NCBI RefSeq assembly: GCF_019097595.1
Contig: NC_080727.1
Coordinates: 6,267,501-6,331,500, forward strand
Length of the DNA: 64,000 nt
Reading direction: 5' to 3'
Source: Hemibagrus wyckioides
Lineage: Eukaryota; Chordata; Actinopteri; Siluriformes; Bagridae
The stretch's first letter is position 1; the number at the start of each line of letters is the position of its first letter. Of the stretch, positions 13,122 to 24,379 are shown one piece after another. A program made the translations under genes and the position numbers. Below the pieces are notes generated by a model. It searched no databases. It worked only from the letters and a program-made list of their open reading frames with translations, and was not told the origin of the DNA.

Positions 13122-13205
<84 letters not shown>

Positions 13206-13472
13206 CAGTAATAACTTTTATACCTTTTTGTGTCAAGGGGCTAACCGGTCTAACTGGAGAGAGAGGACCTCCTGGACCACGAGTGAGTTTCCTTATCGCA
13301 TAGCATACAGAGACTACAGTGTGATTTCATGCTATATAATGCAGATGAACTGCTTATTTGTACACAAATAAAAATACAGTTATAGTTTTTCACTTCTATA
13401 TTCTTAATACTCATTGTACCTCCTCAGGGCAGACAAGGAGATCCTGGTCCTCAAGGAATAAACGGAGCACGT
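5868..13472 (+). CDS. Collagen triple-helix exons 1-17 in view
   Basis: Exons, each opening with GGN after AG and closing before GT: 5868-5912, 6101-6154, 7664-7708, 7924-7977, 8073-8180, 8357-8410, 9171-9224, 9354-9398, 9486-9539, 10102-10146, 10565-10618, 12115-12168, 12256-12309, 12852-12905, 12991-13044, 13238-13282, 13428-13472. All are phase 0 and translate to unbroken Gly-X-Y except 8357-8410, where codon 10 (8384-8386) is GCC, giving GPQ-AKS-GKE. The donor at 9540 (GTTCCC) is weak; most others are close to GTAAGT or GTGAGT. Numbering is local to this window because the gene start is absent. Confidence 0.92.
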
Positions 13473-16400
13473 GTAAGTAATATTTTATGGAACAGATTTT
13501 TTTTTCATATGTTGATGGAGTAATCCACTTCTATTTTCATATATTTTCACTCCAGAAATATAGCCTTCATTTCTCAGTCATTTCATAAGGGTACTTGTAA
13601 AAAGGCAGTCTGTAGCAACAACCTGTGTCTTTAACTTGCTAAGGTGAACAAAATAGATAGTTAAATTAGCCCAGAACTCTTAGTTTGTTGCTTTTTTACT
13701 GCAGGTGCCATATTTCTCATCCTCATTTTGATAAGTAACATGTTTTTTTTTTTGTTAATGCAATGATAAATAATCAGTGTGTTTGCATGCTACATGATTT
13801 GAGTATGCTTAATGCACTGTCCATGGTGCTGAAGGAGTTGCTGATTCAAGTGCTGTTGTTACAGGTCTTTGGGGTCAGTGGTCACTGTATTAGTTCCAGG
13901 AACACACTTGAGATTTAACTGTAATGCAGATGATTTGTAACAGTTGTCATGGTAAACAGATATCACCAAATTGTAGTACAAATGACCCCAAAATATGAGA
14001 ACAGCAACACTTGAACAAATGTATTCATTAATCATTCAAAAAATAATTTTCCAAGAAATCTGTTATTCATGAATGCCCAGTTTGGAAGATATTCATATTC
14101 TATAAAAGCCCCTGAGTTTGTGTGAATTTAAGAGAAACTAATTTGAGTCTTGATTGATAAACTTGGTGAGTCGAGATTATGGATTATATTGTCAAGTTTG
14201 CTTATTTCAGCTGTGAAAGGGTGAAGGGTAAGTGTGTGATTTAGCTCACTCTGCCCTTGGGAAGTGCTCTTTCACCATTTAGTCATGAGCAGAATGTTGT
14301 GGGGGTCATTAAATGTAGAGTGTATCAGCATGAATGCAATTAGTAATTTACAGGTGATTATGATTTGGCATTTAGAAACATAAGCATGTTTCCTACAGCC
14401 TCACAAATATAGAAGTAGGTGGACTGGAAATCTTGTGACAATACCACAATTAATCAACAAAGCACCATATTTTATCACCATATCATTTACACATATGGGC
14501 AAATTATATTAACCAGAACACCAGTTGCCATGGTTACTGAAGCTGAGAGGAAACTACTGTACCTGGCTTTTCTCATATGTCAGTGTGACATATTATCCAC
14601 AAAATATGGTAATTATTGGTATCAATTTCTCTTTTTCAGGGTCCTCCAGGGCTGCAGGGAGTTGATGGGATGATGGGAAGACCAGGGCCTGATGGCAGTA
14701 AAGGCGCTCCAGGGGATCCAGGCCTAAGAGGGCCTCCAGGTATCCCAGTAAGTCTTGCACTTCTGCAGCAATGGATAATCTATATAAAGTAAAAGATTGG
14801 ACATCATGAGTGATGGTGTGTGGCTATAGTGTATCAGTATGCTTAATAGTGTACAATCTGAAAGTATTACATTGTTTTCCCCAGGGCTCTCAGGGTGAAA
14901 ATGGGTTACCCGGTCCTGCTGGGGACAGAGGGGAGAAGGTGAGATTACTAAGAGCTTACTAAGTCCTATTAATCTTTACCTGTTTGAATCACTTGCATGA
15001 AAATGTGTTTGAACTACCAGGGAACACCGGGTCCTCCTGCTGATATGGGGCCTTCTGGACTTGAAGGTGAACAGGTCAGATTACATGCTTTTATAAAATT
15101 TCCAGAATAATTGGGGATCTTATTGCCACTTTATTGCAATTATATAGTTTTGATTTCCTTAGGGTCCACCAGGTCAAGTTGGACCAGAGGGACCACTGGG
15201 TGGAAAAGGGGATCAGGTCAGATGATAAATATTACTTTGCAAAATGGACCAAACGTTTTTGCACTAAAGAAATTTGGAATTTGAGTTTCCTGATTGTTGC
15301 TTTTTATTTGTAGGGAGAACAAGGCCTCTCTGGTAACATAGGTCCTCAGGGGCAGAAAGGAGACAGGGGTCCACAGGGTACAAAAGGCCTGCAGGGTCCA
15401 CCTGGACGACTGGGTAAAGAGGTGAATGGGTTTTTTAAGCACACCATATCATCAAGATCTATGTGAATACTGCACAATACTATTCAAGCAAATGTTTGTT
15501 GTCTGTAATTGTCTCAATCAAGGGAGATGTTGGTAAACCTGGAGATCCTGGTGAGCCTGGGCCTAAAGGAGAGAAAGTAAGCTAAACTACATAATATATG
15601 CCATATTTTCTGTAAATTGCTTACATGCAATACATATTAAGACCTTTGGAATTGACATGTTTTCTCAGGGCGAAAAAGGCCCTCCAGGGATGACTGGTTT
15701 AGAAGGGCCCTGGGGAGCTGTAGGAGAAAGAGGAGAAAGGGGACAAAATGGAGACAAGGGCAATGTTGGCCTTCTGGTAAGAGTAACAATACCATATACA
15801 CCGATCAGGCATAATATTATGAGCACTGACAGGTGCAGTGAATAACCGGCGGCAGGGCCATGGGCGGCCAAGGCACAGACGAGCTACTGTTGCTCAGATT
15901 GCTGAAGAAGTTAATGCTGGGTCTGATAGAAATGTGACAGAATTACACAGTGCATGACTGGTCAGGGCTGATTTGGCAGCAAAATGGGGACCAACACAAT
16001 ATTAGGCCGGTGGTCATAATGTTATGGGTGATCGGTGTATGCGCTCCTTTATATGCAGTAATAGTATATTATATTTATAAGCAGATAACTCTGTCCACCA
16101 TGTATATTCAGGCTGAGCCAGGTCTTGTGGGGGAAGTTGGACCTGTTGGGTTGAAAGGACTTCCAGTGAGTGGATTTTTTAAATTACATTTGCATAAATT
16201 AAGAATGTTTGGAATCAATGTTATTCATAATTAACAATTTTGTTAAGTTGATTCCAACAAACTATTCTTTTACTAAGGGAGAAGCAGGACCACCAGGGCC
16301 AGAAGGGGCAAATGGACCACCAGGGGACAAGGTACTAAATTTATTTGACAGTTTTGCATTTAGCCTTGAATATGTCTATAATCGGCTTTAGCCAAATGAT

Positions 16401-19343
16401 AGAATCTCTAATTGACATTAAGTTGATGATGATTTTTTTTTTAATGTCATTTAAATGTCCCGCTGTACGACCACTGTTATATCTGTTAGGGTGCATTTCT
16501 TTGAACAGAACTTTAGATAATGGAGCACCTCATGGACCTGACATATCTCTTTTACACAGTTACTCAATTAATAATACAAAATTATTCACTATCATTTTGA
16601 TAATGTCATCCCAGTGACACCAGTGATTTACTGTGCTCCTTAACCAAACTACAGTTTTAATATTGGCAATAATCTATAAACAGATACATAAAATACCTTG
16701 TGTTTCCATTTGCTTTTGTTTCACTTTCAGAAAAGCACTGCTGTCAAAAGAAAAAAATAACATATTTAAATAAGGAAATATTTGAAAAGCCCTTAGTGTC
16801 AAAATATCTACAGCAGTCACCCCAATACTCGGTCTAAACCATGCAGATATATAGCTTCCGAGTGCTCTGAATGAATGTTCTTGACACAGTGTCCTATTAT
16901 GTTGTAGCCCCAATATTTTGTCTTTGTCTTTGAAATAGGAAATAAAACATCATGCTGATAGCAAGTCAGCACAGTTTACTGTTGCCTGCCTTCCATGCAT
17001 GCATTGTGTTGCATGCATGTTGTTGTTTTTTTTAATCTGTTCACCAGTAAATTATCTGATGAGACATTTACTATAAGAGGCCATTTCATATAACCTGGAC
17101 TACTGAAATTCTGTTTAGTGCATTCATATAAACAAAAAAACACCTAGTGAAGCACCTAAGTTGGTGACATAATAACGACTAGTCTACTTTCTCCTGTCAT
17201 GGGCTAATGGCATACATGTTTATTCTTTCTCGAAGGGGGAGATGGGGTCATTTGGCTTACCCGGCATGTCTGGAATTCCTGGGCCTCAGGTATGGATTTC
17301 TTAAACATCCCTTCGCATCCCTGTGTGTTATCAAATAAACACAGATCTTATAAGAAAAACATAAATATAACAAGTCATGCACTGGGGTATTTTTCCACTG
17401 AAATACCTAACAAGAATATTTTTATTTTTCATTTTAAACACTATATATAATGTCTGTGTTTAAATTAGGGAATAGCTGGTGTGCCAGGAGTTAGAGGAGA
17501 CACTGGAAAGCCTGGACCACAGGTTAGCATCCGCTACTCTATCTGTTAGTGTTTGTGTAATCCGTATATTATCTATTAATCGTCTTTAATTGCCTTAAAT
17601 ACAGGGTACTGAAGGGCCTGTAAGTCCTAAAGGAGATGTTGGCCCAAAAGGCTATGCAGGGCCAGAGGGAGAGAAAGGAGATCCAGGAATCCCAGGACGA
17701 ACAGGAGAGCAGGTAAGAGATTACAAAGAACTACTATATGCACTTTAAGAAATTTTTATAATAAATGCTGTGTATATTTAAATAATTATATGTGTTCTCC
17801 AGGGACCAGAGGGCCTTCCAGGTATTCAAGGGCCCCCTGCACTGCCTGGTGTAGAGGTTTGAATTTCCCTAAATTTCCTTTTACACAACCCTAGCAATAT
17901 GCATTGTCCAAAATAGCTTCATGGATTTTGTCTCAGGGTATGTACTTTCTAATTTCCAATATCCAGGGACCCCCAGGAGAGTCAGGACTTCAGGGACCAC
18001 CAGGTCTACCAGGAGCCCCAGTAAGTGTATACTTGGGGTGTCCAAATTTGAACGGTTAATATATAGACTGGCCTATGACTCGATATGCATTAACTCCAGG
18101 AACTGTATCACACATTTTATTTCACCTTATATAAAATATTAAATACTTATAAGCAGCATTGTTGCATGATGCGAGAGTAAAATCCACTCACATCATTCCG
18201 TTCTTTCTTCTATCCAAACTATGATGGAAGCAATGTAATGATACACATCAGGTAGTCCCTTTGAGTAAAATATTTAAGTCCGCTGATTTCTTTTCTCACA
18301 TTCTTGTTCAAAGAATCAAATAATAATAATAAACTGATGAATTATTGTTATTGTTACTATTTGTTCTCATCTTCGGAAAACTCAAGACATACAAGCTAGT
18401 CATATTGTTTTGAAGCTTTATGTTTGAAAAATGGCACCACTAAGAGTGATTTCAGGCACAGATCCACATAGTAAGTTATTGTTTAACAGGCTACACAGAG
18501 ATACTTAACTGATTTAGCAAAACCTGCACCTTCCATTCAATCATAAGATGGAAAATTTATACATTTTTTTGAAAAATTTTTCACGCTCTTAATGAATATT
18601 GATTGTTGCAGGGAAAGATGGGTCGGACAGGACCAGACGGAAGACAAGGCATCAAAGGAGAACGGGTAAGGTCATAATGGCATTTTCATTCTGCCTTAAT
18701 ATCTTTGTCCTTTCCAAAGTACTTCTTCTAGTGTTTTTTCTATTATCACAGAGGAAAATGTTTAAAGTTTGCACAGTGTAATAGAGCCTAGAAAGGTCGT
18801 GAATGTCAGCTAATGAAGGTGTATGTGTTAGGGAGATGATGGCATTAATGGACCACCAGGACAGATGGGTCTCATCGGTAGGAAGGTGAGCTTGTCATTC
18901 ATGTCTTTAAAATATTTTCCACATGGATGAATGGGCTTACAGTATGTGTAAAAAAGTTTACTATTAAGTCTGTACCTAAGTGTAAATGGAATTTATTGTC
19001 ATTACATTGCATTGCCTGACTTTCCAATAAGCCATTCAGACTCAATGTTAAGCTCAGATCAGCTCAAAATGTTTCTAGTCACTTTGGCTTGCTGTAGACA
19101 AATTAAATCATAAATGCTAACTGATGAACCTTAATTCTTATTTTCCTAAGGGGAAAAAAGGCAAAGCTGGTTTAAGGGGCACAAGAGGACCAAGAGGAGA
19201 AAAGGTTTAAGTTCACTGGTTTAGTAGTGATGCAATTTTATCCATCCATCTTTGTCAATCCCCACCATAGCTATTTTGATCAGTACCTGCAGATATAATA
19301 TATAATGCAGATAAAGAATAATGCTTGCTATCTAACATTAAGA

Positions 19344-19391
<48 letters not shown>

Positions 19392-22300
19392 GTAGCATAT
19401 ATTATTATAAAAGTAGCCAATAAAGCTACAAGCATCAAGTATTAATTAGAAAGTTTCATTCTCTTGGCTGCCCAATAGGGAGAGAAAGGAGAGATGGGTG
19501 AGAAGGGACTTCCAGGATGGGAAGGGTCTATGGTAAGTTTGCTCCACTTACCCAGGTCCCAGAACCGTCTACGTCAAAGTGGTATAATTATTCTAGTTAG
19601 AAATTACTTTGATACCTATTAATAGCTTTGAAGTCCTAACATGCTGTTTTTCTGCCAGGGTATTGTAGGGCTACGAGGAGATAAGGGTGAAGAAGGTGCA
19701 AAAGGAGAAGAGGTACAGCTAAGACAATCTACCAAAACTTTGCCTTCTTTATGACTATATAATACATATTGTTATCCATTTTGGCAGGGAGAAAAGGGTG
19801 ATCAAGGGCCACCTGGTCCATCAGGAAAAGATGGCTTAAGGGTAACCACTTAACTTAGTTAATCTTAGACAAAGTGTCCAGTTATTGGAAATCTTAGACA
19901 CTATGTTCGTAGAATTCTTTGTCAATTTGTTTGTGTTTTAGGGAAACCAGGGTCCTTTGGGCCCACCTGGACTACCAGGACCAAAGGGAGATCAGGTAAA
20001 TTGGGATCACTGGACATCCATATTTTGTTCAGTTTTCAACTAATGCTTCATGTTTAGCTAAAATAATGTTTAATTCAGCAAGTAGTGACACATTATCAGT
20101 GGTACATTCAGACACATTATAATTAGCTATTTATGTCTAGAGCGTTACTTATGCTATTTTACACTCAAAGATCATTTAAATATACTTTTCTTTTCATACT
20201 AATAGTGGTGTGTTTGTTTCTAGGGCAGTATTGGTCCATCTGGCCCAAGAGGGATGCCTGGCATACCAGGACTACCTGTGAGCATTGAGCTAAACAATAA
20301 AGATTTTTTTTATGTATATTCTAGCATATCAAAAATGTAATAAGTATCTTGTATGAGATAACCGGAAAAAAAAGAAAGAAAGAAAAAACAAGGACATTAA
20401 CATCTTTAAGTAATGTATTTACTATTTCTCCTATTTTGCAGGGTTTGTTTGGGGCAAAGGTATGATTTTTATATATATTTATATAAATATAATAATATAT
20501 ATAAGAAAGAATATGTTTTTTTGTTGCGCATTTTCTAAACTAAACTCAATCAAAACAAAAGGTTAAACTGTGTCATTCTGGTCACTAATCAATGAATCTC
20601 TGCTCATTTTCTCTTTTATAGCTTTCAATTGGTCTATTGTCGTATTGTCATAATATCTAGTAACAGAAAGCATATTTACTAGAAGTCCCTCTACTGCTTA
20701 TTTCTATCGATATTACATTGTGTAAATGAACTTTAATAGTATGTCATTAAGAAAATATCACAGCATTCTTCAAGGAAATGAGTTGAAATGATTTGATTAA
20801 ATATCACAGTAGCACACCTCACCACATTTGTTGATAATGTATTCGTTCAAACCACAAAACTTGTTCACAATCAAGCTGATTCACATGACATTTCCACCTG
20901 TGCTAATGGTCATAAAAATACAGAGACCTTTGGGCAGGGGAAATGATCACACGTATGTAACAAAATACTAGTTCAAAGATTTTTATCTTGCTTTCTGAAT
21001 TCTGATATAAATCTAACCAAGGACATTTATTACTACTTCCAAAACTTGTATGCTGTTAAGGATAATCTCAGTTGCAGTCTTGAGTGTTTAATTTTTCCAA
21101 ATAATCTGCAAATGTTTGAACTCCATTATCTATATGTGCTTTATGACTGTCTATAAGAATAGTAATAAAGGCTGTCCCTCTGTAATTTCAGGGTTTAAAG
21201 GGTTTACAGGGAGCTTCTGGGCCAGCTGGAAAGAGGGGCCTCCCAGTAAGTGTCTTATGATCATAGGCAGGTTTTATAGTCATTTATATTAGAATGCTTA
21301 CTAACACACATAACATTTTAAACAGAAATGAAACGTTATCCCTAAAGAGAAGGGTGAAATAAGAGTATTAAATGTACCGCAGTCACCGGAGAGACAGTTT
21401 TTAATCAGCCTGGCTCTGAATGTTGGGGAAAAAACATTTCAAATGACCTTTGAAAAGACCCCAAAGACTGTTGAAAAGTATTTTCACAAAATAAATAAAT
21501 ATTTTATTCCTATGTTATTCAGATCATACTGTATGTATGTGGATTTTATTTAAACATAACTCACTCTGTCTGCTTTTCTTTGTTTGATGGTTTGATTTTT
21601 TTAATTTTTTTTATTTTTAGGGACCACCTGGACCTCCAGGACCTCCAGGCCTCACTGTGAACCTTACTATTACTCAAATTAAAGCAAGTCGATACCCTTA
21701 ATAACTTCTATATGATGACCAAACATACAGAGTAGGTTTAGGAGCGTACATAAATGTAATGAGCCACAACAAAAAAGTGCATGACTTTAACAAAATAGAA
21801 CACATTAGGAAACCGAGCAATGACAGGAATGCTGTAAAACCAAAGCAGGTGTAACTATACAGGCAGAAACAATGCTCACTGTTCTGCATCTGATAAACAT
21901 CAGTCAAGACAAGGAGGCATCTTTCAAAAAACTGCTCCAACTGGCACAGTCTGTCGTGCAGTATAAACAAAGGTTTAGACAATGTTGATTTATTTACCCA
22001 TAACTATTTTTACACTGCGATTAATTTTCTCCCCAACAGGATCTAATGTATGTCTCAGACAAGCCCAACTACTCACTCATCCAAGTGCTCTTAGATTCTC
22101 TGTACCGTGACCTGAGGCTGTTGCTGGATCCACCTGATGGCAGTAAAGAACATCCAGCCTCCACTTGCCTGGAACTGTGGCTATGTCACCCCAACTACAC
22201 CAGTGGTCAGAACCCCATAACCTCATGATGCTGCTGTTTATTCAGTTTCTTACCAGGGTTACTACTGAGGGCACTATCGCTATTGAATAGTTAAACTGTT

Positions 22301-24379
22301 TAACTAAATTTAACTCTGATATTTTAACTCTGATTGGGTGTGAACCCAACAAACACATCAACAAACAGAACAAACACTAGTGCACTTCAATGCCTTCTAT
22401 GATTCAGTTATGATTTGGAACAGAACATTTTTTTAATGCATGTGTCAGAGCATAGAGTATAAAAACAAAACAAAAAAAAATGGATGTCTTGGCTGAAGAG
22501 CCTAGATTCCAGATCCAGTACACAATATACTTATTTATTCAACTTCAATAAGCTCTTTATCCTGCTCAGATTCACAGTGGGTCTGGAGCTGAGTGATCCC
22601 AGGAACACTGGGCACGATGTAGTTGTAGACACAGTCAAGCGATGAATGAAAACTTTTGATACTATTTTCAGATTTTTAGATCCTTCCTGCACACCCATAT
22701 GAACTCTTTCCTTGTTTTCTGGTCTGCTTAAACCTGTATAGTTGTAAACCAAGTGTATTTCATTTCTAATTGTGCTAAGCAAAGCATGTACCCATGCTTT
22801 GACTGAAATACTACATACCAGTAATATGCTTTTAAAAGTTTTTGCAACTGTTATAATTGCAGGGTTCTATTATATCGACCCGAATCAGGGCAGCCCTGCA
22901 GATGCTCTTTTGGCTTACTGTAACTTCTCTGAGTCAAGGGCTGAGACATGTCTTCACCCTAGAACTGCACAGGTGACTGCCTTCGATTGCCAAAAGCCTA
23001 TGCTGTATCATATTATTGAGATTCTTTTCTGGGAAGGAACTCTAAACCCATAATTATCATTCCCCACAGCTACCCATGAGAGCATGGTTGAACAACTCTA
23101 AATCAGATAGTGCTTTCCACTGGCTGAGTTCCCTTGAGAGGGGCTTTGCGGTAAGCAAATTTCAGGGTTGTTTTTATTATTATTGTACTGTGAATTAGGA
23201 CTGGATAGTGTACAACAGGGGTGTCCAATCTTATCCAGAAAGGGCCGGTGTGGGTGCAGGTTTTCATTCCAACCAAGCAGAAACTACACCTGATTCCAAC
23301 TGGCTAATCAACTGATCTAGGCTTTCAGTAGACTCAGGTGTGGGTTCTGCTCAGTTAGACTGAAAACCTGCACCCACACCGGCCCTTTGCGGATAAGATC
23401 GGACACCCCTCGCGTAGAACATAAAACAGACTTTCTATATCAAATAAAATACCTTCTCCCTCCTCTTTGGCCAGTTTGAATACACAGGGCTCACTGTGGT
23501 CCAGGCCCGTTTTCTGAGACTTCAGAGCAACCTGGCAGAGCAGAGAGTAACCTACTCCTGCTATCCCGGACACAGATTGGGACAGACAGAACGACAAGCA
23601 CGCTTTCTCACCAGCTCGTTACGGCAGAGTTACCAGGGGATCCTTCAGGACTGTGTGGTATAGGACATTTAAAATCATTAGACACATTAGTTTATATTGA
23701 AATATTTGTATCGTGTATAAAGAGGAAGAGCTTCTATTCTCAGTCAACATTTTCCGGTTCAATGTTACGTTACGTTTCTGAGAAATCTATTGTTGAAATA
23801 GTGAAGACAAGAAAACTGTGAGCACAATAAAAATGAAAGTTCATGAATCTTTGGAATCTGATGTGATGAGTAGAGTGTACTGTGTTCATGCAGATCTGAT
23901 AAGCAAAGTGTGAGAGCTTGACTAAGACTAAGGCTCCCTTTCATTGAGGATTAAGTAAGAATTAAATCTCAATGGCACCACCATCAGTAGTTTGTTGAAC
24001 GTTATTGTGTGTAATTCAGAAAACTGTTAACCAAAGTGAAAATAGACCAATTTGTCAATGAAAGACGTAAATTGTATGCCATGTTATTTATTAAGATTAA
24101 TGTCATTCATTCTTAAAAGGGGGATTTATTTTCTTTAATAATTGGTATATCACGAGATTTTCAAGAAGTCAGTCTTTCAGCGTAAGGTGTAAACATAAGG
24201 TCTATGTGTGTGTTTGTGTGCATTTTCAGCCTGCCAAGGAAGTGGATCCTGGGCCACGGGTGTCTGTGCTTCAGTTCGAGGATAAAGACCTGCTCCCTCT
24301 GCGGGACATCGCGGTGTTTGCCAGCAGCAGCCTTTCACATGAGTTTGGTTTCACTGTGGGCCCGGTGTGTTTCAGCTAG
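5868..24379 (+). CDS. Fibrillar collagen alpha chain, 3' part (partial gene)
   Basis: Forty-seven exons in a consistent frame encode 810 residues of Gly-X-Y helix and a 229-residue C-propeptide ending VGPVCFS and a TAG at 24377-24379. Fibrillar collagens are secreted, trimerise through the C-propeptide and assemble into matrix fibrils. Helix exons are 45, 54 or 108 bp, start with a complete GGN codon and are phase 0, the fibrillar-collagen signature. With 270 triplets here against about 330-340 in the family, roughly 10-12 upstream helix exons and the N-propeptide lie before the window. The C-propeptide ([19 protein letters not shown]) and its 110/81-bp exon split look most like the type V/XI clade, but the chain is divergent. 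Types XXIV/XXVII cannot be excluded, so no symbol is given. Five Gly positions are replaced. Confidence 0.93.
8357..8410 (+). CDS. Collagen helix exon with Gly to Ala (AKS)
   Basis: This 54-bp exon reads [18 protein letters not shown]. Codon 10 is GCC at 8384-8386 where GGN is expected. Flanking triplets and both splice sites are in register, so it is a point replacement and not an exon-boundary error. Confidence 0.88.
11549..12088 (+). mobile_element. Tc1-derived element, copy A (transposase N-terminal half only)
   Basis: About 540 bp bounded by inverted ends resembling TACACCGATCAGGCATAACA, lying in the collagen intron before exon 12115. The interior carries the frame for the Tc1 helix-turn-helix ([20 protein letters not shown]) with frameshifts. 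No DDE catalytic half is present. Sense is the same as the host gene. Confidence 0.88.
13125..13202. repeat. (TA)n microsatellite, about 39 units
   Basis: An uninterrupted TA run that fills about 40% of the 193-bp intron between collagen exons 12991-13044 and 13238-13282. Confidence 0.95.
13473..14639. other. Collagen intron, no further exon seen
   Basis: About 1.2 kb of AT-rich sequence with no Gly-X-Y run in register and no repeat that I recognise. Confidence 0.5.
14640..21656 (+). CDS. Collagen triple-helix exons 18-42 in view
   Basis: Exons: 14640-14747, 14885-14938, 15021-15074, 15163-15216, 15314-15421, 15523-15576, 15669-15776, 16112-16165, 16278-16331, 17236-17289, 17469-17522, 17605-17712, 17803-17856, 17967-18020, 18612-18665, 18832-18885, 19151-19204, 19479-19532, 19659-19712, 19788-19841, 19942-19995, 20224-20277, 20442-20459, 21192-21245, 21621-21656. 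The helix ends [12 protein letters not shown]. Glycine is replaced at 15039-15041 (Ala), 16112-16114 (Ala), 17623-17625 (Ser) and 17839-17841 (Ala). The exon at 20442 is only 18 bp. No frameshift or stop is seen. The donor after 17856 is a weak GTTTGA. Confidence 0.92.
15021..15074 (+). CDS. Collagen helix exon with Gly to Ala (ADM)
   Basis: The exon reads [21 protein letters not shown] at 15039-15041 replaces the glycine codon. The exon is 54 bp, phase 0, with acceptor CTACCAG and donor GTCAGA. Confidence 0.88.
15797..16039 (+). mobile_element. Tc1-derived element, copy B (internally deleted)
   Basis: About 243 bp with both inverted ends (TACACCGATCAGGCATAATA... and ...GATCGGTGTA). It has lost a further 300 bp or so against the 540-bp form, including most of the helix-turn-helix. 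It retains the [21 protein letters not shown] segment. It lies in the intron before the exon at 16112. Confidence 0.88.
16112..16165 (+). CDS. Collagen helix exon beginning with Ala instead of Gly
   Basis: After acceptor TATTCAG the exon opens GCT GAG CCA, then keeps perfect Gly-X-Y ([15 protein letters not shown]). The previous exon ends phase 0 (GLL), so the first codon really is GCT. It lies directly after the Tc1 derivative at 15797-16039, but the exon itself is intact. Confidence 0.85.
16332..17235. other. Collagen intron, nothing recognised
   Basis: AT-rich intron of about 900 bp with no coding run in register and no identified repeat. Confidence 0.45.
17605..17712 (+). CDS. Collagen helix exon (108 bp) with Gly to Ser
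   Basis: The 36 codons read [39 protein letters not shown] at 17623-17625 replaces a glycine codon. Remaining triplets and splice sites are regular. Confidence 0.88.
17803..17856 (+). CDS. Collagen helix exon with Gly to Ala (ALP) and weak donor
   Basis: The exon reads [21 protein letters not shown] at 17839-17841 replaces glycine. The donor GTTTGA is poor, but the next exon at 17967 continues the same register. Confidence 0.85.
19344..19390. repeat. (ATT)n microsatellite
   Basis: Perfect ATT repeats in the intron between collagen exons 19151 and 19479. Confidence 0.95.
20442..20459 (+). CDS. 18-bp collagen micro-exon
   Basis: Between acceptor TTTTGCAG and donor GTATGA lie six codons, GLF GAK. 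The frame and Gly register fit both neighbours (20224-20277 and 21192-21245), but skipping it would also keep the register. Exon status is inferred from splice sites and Gly-X-Y coding only. Confidence 0.65.
22040..24379 (+). CDS. Collagen C-propeptide (COLFI domain) exons
   Basis: Exons 22040-22205, 22863-22972, 23070-23150, 23475-23657 and 24230-24379 (stop TAG) encode 229 residues. Cysteines are seen in STCLEL, LWLCHP, AYCNF, ETCLHP, YSCYP, QDCVP and PVCFS. The calcium-site motif D-P-N-Q is present in YYIDPNQG, but the cysteine that normally follows it is Ser (DPNQGSPAD). Sequons NYT and NFS are possible N-glycosylation sites. There are only about 40 residues between the last Gly-X-Y and the first Cys, so the telopeptide and linker are short, and the stretch between YSC and QDC is also shorter than in COL5A1/COL11A1. 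The domain selects partner chains for trimer formation. Confidence 0.9.
23216..23411. mobile_element. Palindromic hAT-like MITE
   Basis: A 196-bp element whose two ends are near-perfect inverted repeats of about 48 bp, starting CAGGGGTGTCCAATCTTATC. It is flanked by an imperfect 8-bp duplication, GTGTACAA (23208-23215) and GCGTAGAA (23412-23419), 6 of 8 matching. CAGGGGTGTC-type ends and 8-bp duplications are hAT features. It sits in the intron between the last-but-two and last-but-one collagen exons and has no coding capacity. Confidence 0.75.
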
